A DNA stretch of 64,000 bases from Xenopus tropicalis (Eukaryota > Chordata > Amphibia > Anura > Pipidae). The position numbers and the translations under genes are program-made. The stretch spans positions 32,601,712 to 32,665,711 of the forward strand of contig NC_030679.2 of the NCBI RefSeq assembly GCF_000004195.4, in the 5' to 3' direction. The notes under the pieces are model-generated. The model was given only the letters and a program-made list of their open reading frames with translations. It was not told the DNA's origin and ran no database searches. This document shows, piece by piece, positions 10,595-23,689 of the stretch (positions are counted from its first letter, which is position 1; every line of letters begins with the position of its first letter).

Positions 10595-13370
10595 CTGTTT
10601 TATTATTACTATCTTTATGGGATATAACTTTCTGGTAGTTTAGGTTTCCAGAAACGAGAATCTATATCAGTATAGGATTTATTTTTTTTTGTGAGGAGGA
10701 AAAAAAATAATATTCCTTTGCCCTTTTTGTCATTGCAGACTGAGGGAGAAAAATATTTAGTCTGCGGATAAACACCTTTGCATATCTAATTATATATTAG
10801 CTTTTTTAGTGCCACAGAATCTAGAATATACAGTACCTGCATAAAAACATCATAGTGCTGGCACCATAAATTCTTTGATTCTATGCTGCACATTTGTTTT
10901 TTATGGCATAGATTTAAAAAAAAAGCAAAGGGTTTTAATATAAACTAATTCATAAAATCATGTGCATTTCAACCTTCATGTTAATTCTAGGTATAACTGC
11001 GATTTGGTAATTGGATAAATCCATAACATTGCTAATACCATTACCTTGTACTTGTGGTGTTAAATACACTGAGCGGTTTAATTTCATATGAAATTAACTG
11101 TTTGAGTAAAAAATTCTGCAAGGTCAGTGACAGTAAAGTGTCATTTTCACTGTGCAATAATCCTCAAACATGCTGGCTGTGTCCTGAGCACTGCAAGGCA
11201 GTCTGCTTAAATTCAGCCACTAGAGGGCTTTCACTTCCATATGGTGGATGCTGCTCAGTTTGCAATGCTTTTTATTATTTATTCCTACGTGAGCACAACC
11301 GACTTCTTGCATGCAAACAGGAGATTTCTTCTAGAGATAAGGGACTTACTGTACCATCTTTTTGGGAATCGCATTAGTGTTAATCACAGCTTTGCTGAGA
11401 AGATAGATATTGTTCTGCAGGTAACAATCTAACATCTCTCAGGTAAGGATATGCTTTAGGTGCTGGCTTGATATTGCTACGAAGGGCAAAAGGCTTTTTA
11501 AATCTCTATTAATGGCTTACTTCTGGCAATATTGTCTTTCTTTCTCTTTTTTAAAGACTTTATTGATGCTGTGTCTCTTCTGAAACAAGCTGCTGGCAAT
11601 AAAGTATGACTTTCATTTATTTTCTGCATGGGTTTTAAACAGTTTTGAAATAGATCTGTATCTATAGATATTTATAGATCTATGCCTGTGCATTTATATA
11701 TATATCTGTACTAATATAGATATATGTATATACTGTATATAAGTACTGTATATAAGTATTTATTAGTGTACTCAGTTATTAAGTCCTTGTTAAGAACAAT
11801 TTTATACATGCTGAAAACTCCAGTGTGCAAGGCTAATAAGCGTTCTTACTGCACATGATAATTGTATGGTTTTTGTATTTTTATAGCTATGTATCACATG
11901 CTATTATTTTGTTGAGAATTTTGCGTACAGAATTATGAAATTGCTCATTTCATAATATCAGTTACTGAGCCGGATTCTGCTGCTGCTCAGATTCAAGTCA
12001 GGTAGAGATAATTGAGTTTGATCAGGTCTACAATTTAACTTGAGCATGGAGTCTGACATTGTAGCTGTGATTGGAAATAGATAGAGCACAACTTGTATAA
12101 TCACATTTGTGCAAAGTCATTACTTGCAGTGGCTTGTCATATTTCTTTTCTCCATATGACCTGGAGGGAGGCAGGGGAAAAAAGTGATTTCAACGCTGAG
12201 CAAAGTTTTTATATATATACAGTATTTTAAATTCCTTATCATAGATAGCTTTGTGCAGGTACGGTATTTGTCATTTCTAAGAGTGCCCTGTATGTTTTCT
12301 GTTTTAATTATAGTCTGTTTTAAAGTGTTAAACATTTATGGTACAGCATAGAATTCAAATATATTCGAAACGGTGCTAAAACCCCACACTCAGAGGGCTC
12401 TAAACATATATCACCATGGCCCCTTTATGTTTAAGATGTAGCATCTTATCCAATAATGACCTTGTTCTGGTTTCATCATGTCTCATCACAAATCAATACA
12501 TCTGTTAAGAGGTAATGCAATCTATGCTCTTAGGAAGAAGAATCTAACCTGTCTGTGTACAGTGTATATGGATCACCTCTTGGGGATTATTAGAGGCTAC
12601 ATGTTTAAAATGATTCCTCTATTTATTTATCTATTAGTGTATATTATATCAATGACACAGAGTGCCGTACAAAAGAGAGGATTTCTAGTAAACAAAGAAA
12701 GTTTCTTAACTGTTCAGTAGGTCAGATTAGATATTAGGAGATGTTTTGTCCTAATAGGTTGCACCAGTTTGTCTATAAGGTACACCTCCTGGAGATGAAT
12801 CCAGGGGCAACTGAGTGACCCGGGCATTGTATAGTTGCTTGCATTGCCTGCATTTGTTCAATGGTTTAAATGAAACAATCCCGCTGTATTACTTTCTGCT
12901 TTTCAATTATTTCTAAGGAACCACAGTTTACTGTTAACTTCTACTTTCTTTGTAAATGTAATGCACATATAGAATTAAACACATGTACATGCGAATGAAC
13001 CTTTGCTTACAGGTAACTACCATAAAGGTGAGGGGGGGGGTAATTTTAGTGGTTTGTACCTGTTCATGTAGCTACCGTACTAATCACCGGGGGCTAAAAA
13101 TGCTCATAACTGCACCATGTGTAACTGCCATTCCTTCTTATACCTAAGCAGCAGCTTTATGGAGGAGAGTCTAGCTATCTTTGCAGCACATCATTTTATA
13201 GAAAAGTATTGTTGATATGACTGCAGGATGTGGAGTTCTTACCAGGATTAATTTAACAGTAACTTAAAAACAAAATATTTCATCTTTAACTACGATTTAG
13301 TGAGCAACAAAACCTTCCAGCAGTTAGTAGAAGTGGATTAACAGAGCAGCATTTTTATATTAGGGGAAAA
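10595..13370. other. intronic, no gene
   Basis: Apart from short TA stretches (about 11690-11760) and the CTCF-like site, no recognised feature. Confidence 0.5.
11217..11228 (+). promoter_or_regulatory. candidate CTCF site
   Basis: CCACTAGAGGGC fits the core consensus CCASYAGRKGGC at all 12 positions. One such match in 64 kb can occur by chance, so occupancy is unproven. Confidence 0.35.
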
Positions 13371-13373
13371 TAG

Positions 13374-13677
13374 TACAGGTATGGGACCTGTTATCCAGAA
13401 TGCTCGGGACCTGGGGTTTTCCGGATAAGGGATCTCTCTGTAATTTGGATCTCCATAACTTGTCTGCTAAAAATAATTTAAATATTGAATAAACCCAATA
13501 GGATTGTTTTTCCTCTAATAAGAATTCATTATATCTAAGTTGGGATCAAGTACAAGGTTCTGTTTTATAATTACAGAGAAAAAGGAAATCATTTTTAAAA
13601 AATTAGAATTATTTTCCTATAATGGAGTCTGACCTTCATGGATAACGGGTTTCCGGATAAGGGTTCCCATACCTATA
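13374..13677. mobile_element. TA-flanked MITE, full length
   Basis: TACAGGTATGGGACC to TTCCCATACCTATA, about 300 bp, inverted-repeat ends. Confidence 0.9.
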
Positions 13678-13953
13678 ACTTTAAGGCTTATGCCATATCT
13701 TTATGTTAAGCTTTCCAAATGTAGCATTTTGTCCTGTATCTTTATTTATCATAGTTAAGCTCAAATAAACAAGGCACTTTTTACTTTTGTATTTGTATGT
13801 CTGTAGTATATTTGATGTATACTCTTCTCTGTTACATAGTGCTACACAACATGTTGGTGGTTTATGAATATATTTTGATAATAATAATAGTTCTGTGGCA
13901 AATTAGGATAAAAAATGTACCCCATGTCCATCTACAACATGTAACATTTTGAG

Positions 13954-14266
13954 TACAGGTATAGGATCTGTTATCTGGAAACCCTTATCTAGAAAGCTCC
14001 AAAACATGGGAAGGCCATCTCCCTTAGACTCCATTTTACTCAAATAATTCTAATTTTTAAGAATGATTTCCCTTTTCTCTGTAATAATTATACAACACCT
14101 TGTAATAAGATACAATTAATCCTTATTGGAGGCAAAACAATCCTATTGGGTTTAACTAATGTTTAAATGATTTTTAGCAGATATGAAGATCCAAATTATG
14201 GAAAGATCCCTTATTCAGAAAACCCCAGGTTTCATGCATGCTGAAAAACAGGTCCCATACCAGTAT
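13954..14266. mobile_element. TA-flanked MITE, full length
   Basis: TACAGGTATAGGATC to GGTCCCATACCAGTA. Confidence 0.88.
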
Positions 14267-14307
14267 ACGGTTTTATACCCATAACTAAAATGTGTTTTGT
14301 TCTCCTT

Positions 14308-14565
14308 ATAATATCCAGAATGCTTGGGACCTGGGGTTATTGGAATAAGGAATCTTTCTGTCATTTGAATCACCAGACCTGCTAAAAATAATGTTAACAT
14401 CAAATAAACCCAGTAGGATTGTTTTGCCACCAATATGGATTCATGTAGCTTAGTTACCATCAAGTACAAGGTACTGTTTTATTATTACAGAGAAAAAGTA
14501 AAACATTATTTATTTGATTAATATGGACTTCCTGCAATTCTGAGCTTTCTGGATAATGGTTCTCT
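14308..14565. mobile_element. TA-flanked MITE, ends lost
   Basis: Internal sequence (ATCCAGAATGCTTGGGACC to TTCTGGATAATGG) without the terminal bases. Confidence 0.75.
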
Positions 14566-15029
14566 GAAGAGACCCATTAATGTACAAGCATAAGAAAATA
14601 TACACACACCTATACTGTAAATACACTGTATATACTGTATATCCAAATGCTCAACCACACACTTATCTCATACTGGCTTTCTGTCATTTAGTTAATGGTC
14701 TAAACAATGGATGATGTTGGCATTTATATAATAAACAGAATAAACTAATTTTGTGCCTTGAATAGCTTATTCTCAAAAGCTGATATCATGTAGCGGGGTA
14801 CATTGCTTGCTTCACGAATTAAGCTGCTCTTAGAGAACAAACTCTTAAAGAGATACACCCTTTGTAAAAACGTAATAATAGGAAAGCAGAGAATTACCTT
14901 TTTTTTCTCACTGAACAGCTTAGTATACCATGCCTACATAACACTGACAATCTTTGCCAATGATATTGCTACAGCAGCATCTAGGTTAGAATGAATAAGG
15001 TTTGCACACAGTCAAGATTATGTATCAAT

Positions 15030-15180
15030 ACTGGAGAAATTAGCATCTGGGCAATAACCAATGGCAACCAATCAAACGTTTGCTTGTACCTGCAGTCAGC
15101 TGAAAAAAACAAAGCGCTGATTGGTTGCTGTGAGTTACTGCCAAGGTGCCAGTTTGTCCAGTCTTGATAAATGAGCCTCA
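15030..15180. mobile_element. fold-back MITE with TTGATAAATGAGCC end
   Basis: GGCAATAACCAATGGCAACC and GGTTGCTGTGAGTTACTGCC arms. Confidence 0.7.
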
Positions 15181-15559
15181 CTGTACACAAAAGACCAATA
15201 TTTTAATACAAATACCCTACTAAATGCTGAGCTCTTGGCTGTACTTGGTTGATATATTGTATATATATCATGATTATTATTACAAATAAAGCTTACAGTA
15301 TCTTAAAAAATGAATTCAAATGAATTGTTGTCTGTAAGAGGCTCTTACTATAAAATAAGTAGTGCGAAAGTGAATATGTACAGTCAAGGCTAATAATAAA
15401 TTTTTTTTTCATAAAATTACCAAACCACCATTTTTTTTTTAAAACATTTAAAAAATGTGTTATCTTCCACATGTTCTCGTGTCCAAAGGCAAAAAATGCT
15501 AAATATGAATGCCCAAGCCTATTGATTACTGTGATATCATATTAATATCTCATTACAGA

Positions 15560-15960
15560 CCATTTCTTTTAAAAAGCATTTTCTTTTTCTCTGTAATAAT
15601 AAAAAAAAGTACCTCGTGCTTAATCGCTACTATGGTATAATGAATCCTTATTTTTATTTTTTAACAGACTTAGGGTGAAGATACACGGAGCTACTAGTAG
15701 CAGCTACTTGTTTTGGCTACTAAAATAGAAAAGCCTGATCATTTACTGATAATTGTCGCTATGTGTTTTAGCAGAGGCAATTCTCAGTATTGTCTATGGC
15801 AGGGGATTTTCTGGCATTTAGTAGCCGTGACAAATAGCTGCTACTAAGTAGCTCTGTGTGTCTTCATCCTTAAGGTATGGAGAGCAAAGTTATGGAAAGA
15901 TCCTTTATCTGGAAAGCACTACGTCCCGAGTGTTCTGGATAAAAAGTCCCATTGCTGTAC
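15560..15960. mobile_element. TA-flanked MITE fragment interrupted by a Harbinger-like MITE
   Basis: The TTCTCTGTAATAATAAAA block and the GTCCCGAGTGTTCTGGATAA end flank an insertion at 15673-15869. Confidence 0.8.
15673..15869. mobile_element. Harbinger-like MITE, GGGTGAAGATACACGGAGC termini
   Basis: GGGTGAAGATACACGGAGCT pairs with AGCTCTGTGTGTCTTCATCC; 3-bp duplication TTA at 15670-15672 (left edge) and 15870-15872. Confidence 0.82.
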
Positions 15961-16331
15961 ACAGGAAAATTCAACTTTGTCTTCCCCATAGACTTGCACT
16001 ATGATACATTTCCCACAAAGTTTGACTTTGGTTGACCGAATATGGAAGACATGGGTTGGAATGTTTTGCAACTGCTAGTGCTTATAGCTAGAAATACTTT
16101 CTGGAATAGTGAAAATGTTCTAATAAAGGAGCCAGATATTGATTGTTTTCATATTGAGAAAAGTCATGACAAATTTCAAAAGTTTAAAAGTGTTAAACTG
16201 GCACTAAATCAAGGGTTTAATCAAGGGTTTATATTCCTACATTGGCTCTTCCTTAAAGAAAAAAACTTTTTTTGCCTTGCAAATGCCCCTTATACTAAGG
16301 TAACGATGTACAATGCACATTTCTGTGCTTC

Positions 16332-16366
16332 CTTTGATAAAGCACCCAATGGTGCGAAATGTGTAT
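16332..16366 (+). repeat. degenerate hammerhead-like hairpin
   Basis: TTGATAAA is followed by the hairpin GCACC-caat-GGTGC and then GAAATGTGTA. Layout is as in the motifs above, with a decayed first core box. Confidence 0.35.
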
Positions 16367-16721
16367 GGAGGGAGTGGCTAACAAGGGGTATGTGGACAGA
16401 GGGATGCCTCTGGCATATGTGGTATGCTTTAAATCATTTTAATTAATGTGGAAACACTTTTTGCACTAATAAAAACGTTAGGAGTAAGTAATTCTGCATG
16501 TTATTTATTTATTATATGCTATATGTGCAGGACCTTGCCCTAAATATTCATCCCAGTATGTACCCTAATAAGTTAATGTTTGCAAAATTAGTGAACCTCA
16601 ATTCTAAACTTATCAAAGACATATTAGTCTTTTAACATTCAATATGCTCTATTTAAAGGTTTTTAGTCATACACAGAACTAAAGATGCAGCTAAAGTTTC
16701 TTTAGCATGTTATCACATTAC

Positions 16722-16905
16722 CCCCTATATGTAATAAATAATGTAACTAAGTTTTCCCCGAGAGCAGTAACCCATAGCAACTAATACGTTTGTTTTTAAA
16801 GAGGTGACCAGTAAATGCTTCCTGCTGATTGGTTGCTATGAGCTACTGCTCCTGGGAAAACTTAGTGCCTTTCATTACATAACCCCATTAGTCTCTCCAG
16901 TTAAC
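16722..16905. mobile_element. fold-back MITE with GCAGTAACCCATAGCAAC arms
   Basis: Left GCAGTAACCCATAGCAACTA pairs with GGTTGCTATGAGCTACTGC; ends include TTACATAACCCC. The same family is at 23166-23345. Confidence 0.8.
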
Positions 16906-17846
16906 ACAGGGAAAAAAATACAGAAATTCACCACCAGGTGTATGGTCTATGGCATTTTCTATTTTGTTTTGCTGGCAAGTCTTTGCACTCTACCACCATC
17001 TAGAGGCAGGATGTAACACTTATAAAATGGTGTCTGGACAGGGTTAGACAAAATGTGAAAACTTGCTGGCTCCATCTGTACATGTGCAATGTTATCTACT
17101 ATGTTTAGGTAACTAGTAGGCAAAATGTACATTTTGTTGCCTGTATTCTATATCTAACACCCCTGTTACTGAAATCTCTGGGACTTTTTCCATTGCTATA
17201 TCAGAGAAAAGACAAAAGACAAAAACATGGTATTTAGGCAAATAAGGCAGAGTGGCATTACTAGGATAGTAGTTGTGCTGAAAACCTGTGTGCCTGCAAA
17301 ACAGGCTTTACACAGTTCAAGGATAGGGCCACACAGGTGAATTACTGACATATCTTCCTTCAGTAGAAAAGAAGAGGTCATAGAATTGGTTAAGAGTAGC
17401 AGGAAACCATCTGATTATTTGTTTAAATAACAGATTCAGCCAATCTAGCCATCTGTAAGAAGCTCGCAAGGGAATCAGACCATCTGTGGCTTATCCCCCA
17501 CTGTACCCCTCTCCAATGCAAACACCTTCTATCCTCATATTCAAAGACTTATTGGATTTCCTAATTTCATGCACCCAATGGAATGAACATATGTTTGTAT
17601 TTATTTGTATCTAATACATCACAAAGAAAAAGTTTCAAATTGGCATGCAACACGGCATATGCTTGATAGCATTCTAATCTCATATTAGGGTGTAGCAGAT
17701 GTTTATTTAGAATCAGTTCAGGTATGTTCAAAATGACAAAAACAAAGAGTAAAATCATTAAAATTACTAGTAAGAATGTTGGGATATTTTAAAATTAAAG
17801 CATCAACATGTTCTTAAGGTTAAGCATTAAAATTAAGCTTTAACAT

Positions 17847-18095
17847 TAGTGATGAACGAATCTGTCCCGCTTCATTTTGCCATAAAATGTGCGAAACATA
17901 TTTGTCGCGCAATTATTTTTTGTTGTCCACGTATATTTTTTTTGTCGCCCGCGCTTTTTGACGTGACTGTGCCCAATTTTACGTGCAACAAAAAATTTCC
18001 GCACAACAAAACAAGTTTTGTGAAGCAATGGCGAAATGTGGAATGTGGAAATTCGCTACGAATCCATGCCTGGCGAAAGAATTCGCTCATCACTA
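17847..18095. mobile_element. hAT-type MITE, TAGTGATG family
   Basis: TAGTGATGAACGAATC and TTCGCTCATCACTA termini within the exact 8-bp duplication TTTAACAT (17839-17846 and 18096-18103). Confidence 0.94.
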
Positions 18096-18481
18096 TTTAA
18101 CATGCTCTAGATGTACTCTTAATATGAATTCCAGTTCATATTAATGTACAGAAAATTTTCTGTACAGTAAATAGACATTTTTCACAGCAAAATTTTGCAA
18201 CAAAATAACTTGATGATGTCAAAAAGGAAATGTCACCTTAAATCCATACCTGCCGAAGATATAGTTAATCTCTATTTACATTCTATACTGTGTGCACCAG
18301 AGAACAAATGTTCTGCACATTATTTTTAATTTATTGTGATAGAGTGACTGAAAGAGTATGGGAAAAAACATGTTCTGCCTTTCATTTCTCCAGAGGGAGA
18401 GATTCAAGCTTCACTGAAACCAGAGACTTTAGCTATCAGGTCCTGGAAGCTGGAGTATTCTAGAAGGAATATGCAGACTAG

Positions 18482-18810
18482 TACAGGTATCGGACCCCTT
18501 ATCCGAAAACGCAGTATCCAGAAAGTACCAAATTACAGAAAGGCCATCTCCCTTAGACTCCATTTTAATGAAATAATTCACATTTTAAAAAATGATTTCC
18601 TTTTTCTCTGTAATAATAAAACAGTACCTTGTACTTGATCCCAACTAAGATATAATAAATCCTTATTGGAGCCAAAACAATCCTATTGGGTTTAATTACT
18701 GTTAAAATATTTTTTTAGTAGACAATGTAGGAGATCCAAATTACAGAAAGACCCCTTATCCAGAAAACCCCAGGTCCCAAGCATTCTGGATAACGGGTCC
18801 CATACCTGTA
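18482..18810. mobile_element. TA-flanked MITE, full length
   Basis: TACAGGTATCGGACCCC to GGTCCCATACCTGTA with a single internal 111-bp unit; useful reference copy. Confidence 0.92.
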
Positions 18811-19195
18811 ACTCTAATCCAAAAGTCCAACATTTTGGACACTCACCTTCCACAGAAGGCAGAAAGTGGTAGCATTGTTGTTTTTTTCATACTAAGATTG
18901 TATCCCCCTGTGTGAACTACGTTAAATTGACAAAAGTGGATCCTGCAAGCTTACTATATATGGAAGGAGCGCTCTACACAAAATGCAAAAGCCTGGGTGC
19001 TGATAAATAAATGTAAAAGTAAGAAGTATAGCACTCATCAGCTCTCTAAAATACCCAATTTTTTGGTCAAAACCAGTGACTTTTCTCAAGGGAACACAAA
19101 CAGAAAAATCACCTTTCAAATTTGTTTTCCCTTGAGATAGGGCCCTACCGGGGCTGAGGTCAGAACCAAGGAGAAAGCTGAGTTCAGAAAATTTG

Positions 19196-19330
19196 GTACA
19201 AGGTATTTAAGGGGTTAAGCAAGTCTCTAAGTCGAATTCAGGCAAAAGATAGTTACATACATAGTTACATGTATAGTACAAGGTATTTAAGCGGTAAAGC
19301 AAGTCTCTAAGTCGAATTCAGGCAAAAGAT
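19196..19330. repeat. 80-bp tandem duplication
   Basis: GTACAAGGTATTTAAG starts at 19196 and 19276; 55 bases are shared with three differences, and TAGTTACATACATAGTTACA lies between. Confidence 0.9.
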
Positions 19331-19387
19331 GAGCATAGTCAGGAACAAAGAAGAAAGTTAGAAACTGATAGATCAAGCCAAAACAGT

Positions 19388-19975
19388 CATACAGCCATAA
19401 GCACTCACAGAAACGCTGCACTGAGCCCTCTATCAAAAGAAACACAGGATTTCTTGTTTCTTTTTTTATAGACATGTTGTTCTTACTTCCTGTGCCAGAG
19501 TCTGCGCAGCTCTCTCCACTCTCCCTTTCCTGCTCCCCACTCCCTCAAGAATGCCAAGTACTCCTCCCCCCAAAGGAATATGTGATCTCAGCCAATCAGC
19601 AGGAAGCTGACTCACAGTCTTACAAACTGTGCAGGTACAGCAGTCTTAGGGGCATATTTATTATGCTGTGAAAAAAACAGCGAGAAAATTCACCACACAT
19701 TGTCAGGCTTCGCAGTGTAAAAACCGGTGTAAATGTTTTACGCATTTTTTCTTCTGCCGGAACTTAGGTAAAATAACGGCGTAAAATTTGTCATTGGGAC
19801 GGAGGAGCTCTTGTCTGTTTATTTTACCGGAAGAATACTGAAGAACATGTTTACAAAAAGGAGAAAAGAAATCCTGTGTTTCTTTTGAGCTGCTTTTTTG
19901 TGAGTGCTTATGGCTGTATTTACATAGACCTTTCTGATAAAGCTTACTTAGTTTTTACCTTTCTTTCTCCTTTAA
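19388..19975. mobile_element. T2/Kolobok-like element with an inserted palindromic MITE fragment
   Basis: Right end CTTTCTTTCTCCTTTAA at 19975; the interior AAACACAGGATTTCTTGTTT is shared with other T2-like copies. GGGGCATATTTATTATGCTG from 19650 marks a later insertion of another family. The left TTAA end was not found. Confidence 0.7.
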
Positions 19976-19989
19976 AGGATTTTAGAATT

Positions 19990-21300
19990 GCAGATTTTGA
20001 ATCATTGTTTCAAGCTGACACTTATCTCAACTTCCATCTGCATATTGTAATGTGAAAAGTTTATTGAAAATTTCAATAACAATCTTTCAAAGTACAAAAA
20101 AAAAATACTGGCAATGCATTACTTACAGATGATATTAGACAGGTATACATAAAAGAGACACATTAAACATAAAGAAGAGTAGATCTTGTTCACAATAAAC
20201 CTTTTTTATACATTGCTTCTATTAATTCCTTTCAGAATCGAAAAATGCTGTTTCTGCAATTATTAATTGCTGCTCAAACATGGGTTTCATAATGGATTCC
20301 ACCCACATGCCCCCTTTGAATGGCCCCCATGGGATATACTAGGCTCAAAACCAAAAGAATCAAGAACTAATTGAAGGGATCAAGAGTCCCAGGAATAGCC
20401 CAGTAGCTGTGCAAACACTTATTAATGAATCCTAAAGAAAACATTTCCCCGGGCATATTTCATTAAGATAATTTGAAGGATATCCAAAGAGATTTATCCA
20501 AACATTTCCTTGGGCTTTCCTAAAAGGAAGATCTAAAAGCTGCGTATTTTGGAAAGTATTATAACACAAGACAGAAATCCGTTGATTTAACTGCATTTAA
20601 TACATTATTATACACGCGGTGCCTGTGTTACCTGAGTGGAGGTTTTCTGCATTAGTACTGAAGGGAATACGTGGTTAGTTTTGATTTCTGAAAGCAATAT
20701 TTTTACTGCTGGATTATCTAACATGGGATTCACTTGTATCTCCTTTTGCAGCGCTATTCGTTTTACAATAGAAAAATACAAAAAAAAAAATTCCAAAACA
20801 TCTGTTATTTTATGTGAAAATGTTGCCAATACATTTCTATTTTCAAATCAAAGCATATTTTCTGGCAGTCATGACTGTCAATACTTTATCTTGAAAGAAA
20901 ATTACTTTACCAGCCTCTGTTTAATATTTTCTGTTGTTCAATATGTTTCTGTTGTTCACACCACTACGGCATTAGAGAACTGTGATGCGTTCAAGAAAAA
21001 TACATTTTTAGACAAAAACACAAAAATACATTTTTAGAATGCCCTATATGATAATTTTGATCAAACAGAAACAACTTTTATGCAGCTTTTCCCCGCACTT
21101 ACTTTTTCAGCTCAGACTTTTTAGTTAATTTCAGACATTTGAGGAAATGAGTTTATTCGAATTTTTAAAAAGAAAAAAAATTTGAAATGTAGAGTTTCAG
21201 TAAATCTGCCCTAATTGTATCAGTTTTACAAAATGCATTATTATTATTACTACTCCTTATTTATATAGTACCAACATACTTACATAGCATGCTACACTAC
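19990..21300. other. intronic, no gene
   Basis: The 133-codon frame at 20636-21037 has biased AT-rich composition and no motif. Confidence 0.5.
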
Positions 21301-21308
21301 ACTACACA

Positions 21309-21405
21309 GGGCCGGAACTAGGGGTAAGCAGAAGAGGCAGCTGCCTAGGGTGCAACGATTGGGGGGCGCCAGGCAGGAGCCAATTTACCTGCCTGTATGT
21401 TTTGG
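21309..21405 (+). mobile_element. hAT-like end (CAGGGCCGGAACTAGGGG)
   Basis: A left terminus of the CAG(G/T)G type followed by GGCGCC-rich DNA; no right end is recognised, so it is truncated or one-sided. Confidence 0.4.
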
Positions 21406-21442
21406 GAGTAGAAAGGAAGGAACCCCACACAGACATAAGGTT

Positions 21443-21701
21443 TAGTGATGAGCCAATCTGTCCCATTTCACTTCACCGAAATATTCGTGAATCTTTGAAA
21501 TTATTCGTGAAACAGCAAAAAATTTGCGAAATGGCAAAAATGTCACATGTCAGAAAAAATGGTCGTGTGACATTTTTGCCGTTTCGCAAATGTTTTCAAC
21601 AATTTTTTTACGCAGCCCCATTTCGCGAAAAAAAATTCCACCAATGGCGAAACTAACTTAGCCGCAAATCCATGCCTTCCAAATTATTTCCCCCATCACT
21701 A
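21443..21701. mobile_element. hAT-type MITE, TAGTGATG family
   Basis: Flanks ATAAGGTT and ATAAGGAG (6 of 8) and complementary termini; an older, more decayed copy. Confidence 0.85.
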
Positions 21702-23165
21702 ATAAGGAGAACATGTACACATGTACATTTATTTGATAATCAGCCACCCATGTGTGCATGCCATGACATATCTAATTCCTGGACTAAATGCCACTTATAT
21801 TCTACATACAGTCCAGCATGATAAACCTTACTCTGTACTCTGTAACACTAAAATTTTTTAAGTAAAAAATCTATTCTACCCTGCTCCAATAATTGCCCTA
21901 TCCTTCCCAGCATTTATTATTCTGAATGCTTTATTAGAAAATACCTTGTAAAACTTTGCATCCAGTCATTTCAAATACGGCGATACGGCGATCCAGAAGA
22001 TGCAGAATCCACTATGCAATGATTGACATCTCCTCCTATCCCAACTCCAAAACCGGAAGTCAATTGTTTGTTTGGAGTAGTTATTGGAGTAGAATAGATT
22101 TTTTACTTTTACTGTACTTGTACTGTACTTCTTTTTACTGTAAATTTTAGTGTTACTTTTCCTTTAAGATTAATTTAATGTGCGTTTAATGTGTGTCTAT
22201 TACAAAGCTTCATACTTCATCTAAACCCATCATTAATGTGAGTTTTTTATCCATGGCAATATACAAGAGAAGCCAAACAGCTGTGACCCTTTTTATTAGG
22301 TTTGATGGTGTGTACAGAAAATCAGCCAAACACATTTACAGATTATTGATCATTTAATGAGGCTGACAAATGTAGGCATTTTAAAAAATGGTTTTTCTCC
22401 TATGATAAGGCCAAGCAGATGACCTACAGCCAAGAGAATCATCCATGTAAACATGCTGTATCCAGCAGATCACACAGTACTAACTACTTTGCAAAAATAA
22501 AAAGCATCAGGCTACATGGATAGCAATGTTTCAAGTAACAAGTATATCATAGACGTAACCTGTAAAGAAAATATATGCTATAGCTCTATTTTATACTTCA
22601 GTACCTTCAGCATTCTCATTAAGTGACGGATACATCACAAGCTTTGGCTCTGTTTGGCCACCATTGTTCCTTTAGATGTTTACACCCGCCATCCATAAGC
22701 TTTAAGAGGTCCCAGTTTCTAGGTTTGTTTTTTAGCTCTGTAATCATAGCCTCGACATCCTATAGTAATATAGGTGTTTTATATATAATGTATAAATATT
22801 TGATTTTTGGGGAGGGGGATGAAAACACTGATGTTTTTCTGTTGCTTCATTGTGTTTACTCCATAGTTATATATATATATATATCAAAATCTTACAGGAT
22901 CTTACATTATTATGAATTCAGAGTAATAAAATGTATGCTTAGAGTTGGACTGGTCAGCCAGGATACCAAAGTATCTCCTGGTGGGTCCAGGTGTCAGTGG
23001 TACTTCCTGCTCACCAGACTATTTGCCTTGTATGCCTATGCTATGTGCATAATGCATTTTTTTATGAGAACAATGAGGAGACATTTAGGAAACGAGATAT
23101 GATAGTATGTAAGAAGAAGTGATTAATAAATTAAAAAAGAAAGAGAGAATGGACCTGCAATCTAA

Positions 23166-23345
23166 GGGGTTATGTAATAAAAGGCACTATATTTCCAAGG
23201 GGCAGTAACTTATAGCAACCATTCAGCAGGTAGTATTTACTGGTCACCTGTTTAGAAGCAAGCATCGTATTGGTTGCTATGGGTTACTGCTCCTTTGCAA
23301 ACTTAGTGCCTTTCATTATTCAATTTTCAAGTAGGCCCCTGGCAC
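23166..23345. mobile_element. fold-back MITE, same family as 16722-16905
   Basis: GGGGTTATGTAATAAAAGGC and GCCTTTCATTATTC ends with GGTTGCTATGGGTTACTGC inside. Confidence 0.8.
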
Positions 23346-23689
23346 CCCAGTCCGATGCTAGTTGTGCTGTTGTCTTCCAACTTAAATTCTAACAATTTAG
23401 AAGTTAATCGACACCTGTCTGTCATATCTACGCCATCAAATTCCTTCCTACTGAACACTTTAGAACACGGGCTTCTTTAGAGAAGACCAATGCTTGTGCT
23501 ACAAATCATTAAACTTCTGATAGTTAAGAATAGGAAGATACAAATACTTAAATTTTGATTTTTCAGTCTGGTCAACCAGTCAATACTTCTAGGTATCTAC
23601 TTTTCACATTTGGATATGGACCCAAGAAGCTGTTATTCATCTTTTAATAATCTGTCACAAAACAGAAATACATTTCGTTGGCTTTTTGT

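Noticed and set aside
16042..16446. 134-codon frame on the plus strand
   Set aside because: Its second half is the translated hammerhead-like hairpin element (16332-16366); the first half lacks motifs and conserved splice ends.
20636..21037. 133-codon frame on the plus strand
   Set aside because: AT-rich chance frame with low-complexity Lys/Asn/Phe runs; no recognisable family.
22623..23102. 159-codon frame on the plus strand
   Set aside because: Starts in unique AT-rich DNA and crosses a TATATA tract (YIYISKS); no family similarity and no splice-supported exon inside.
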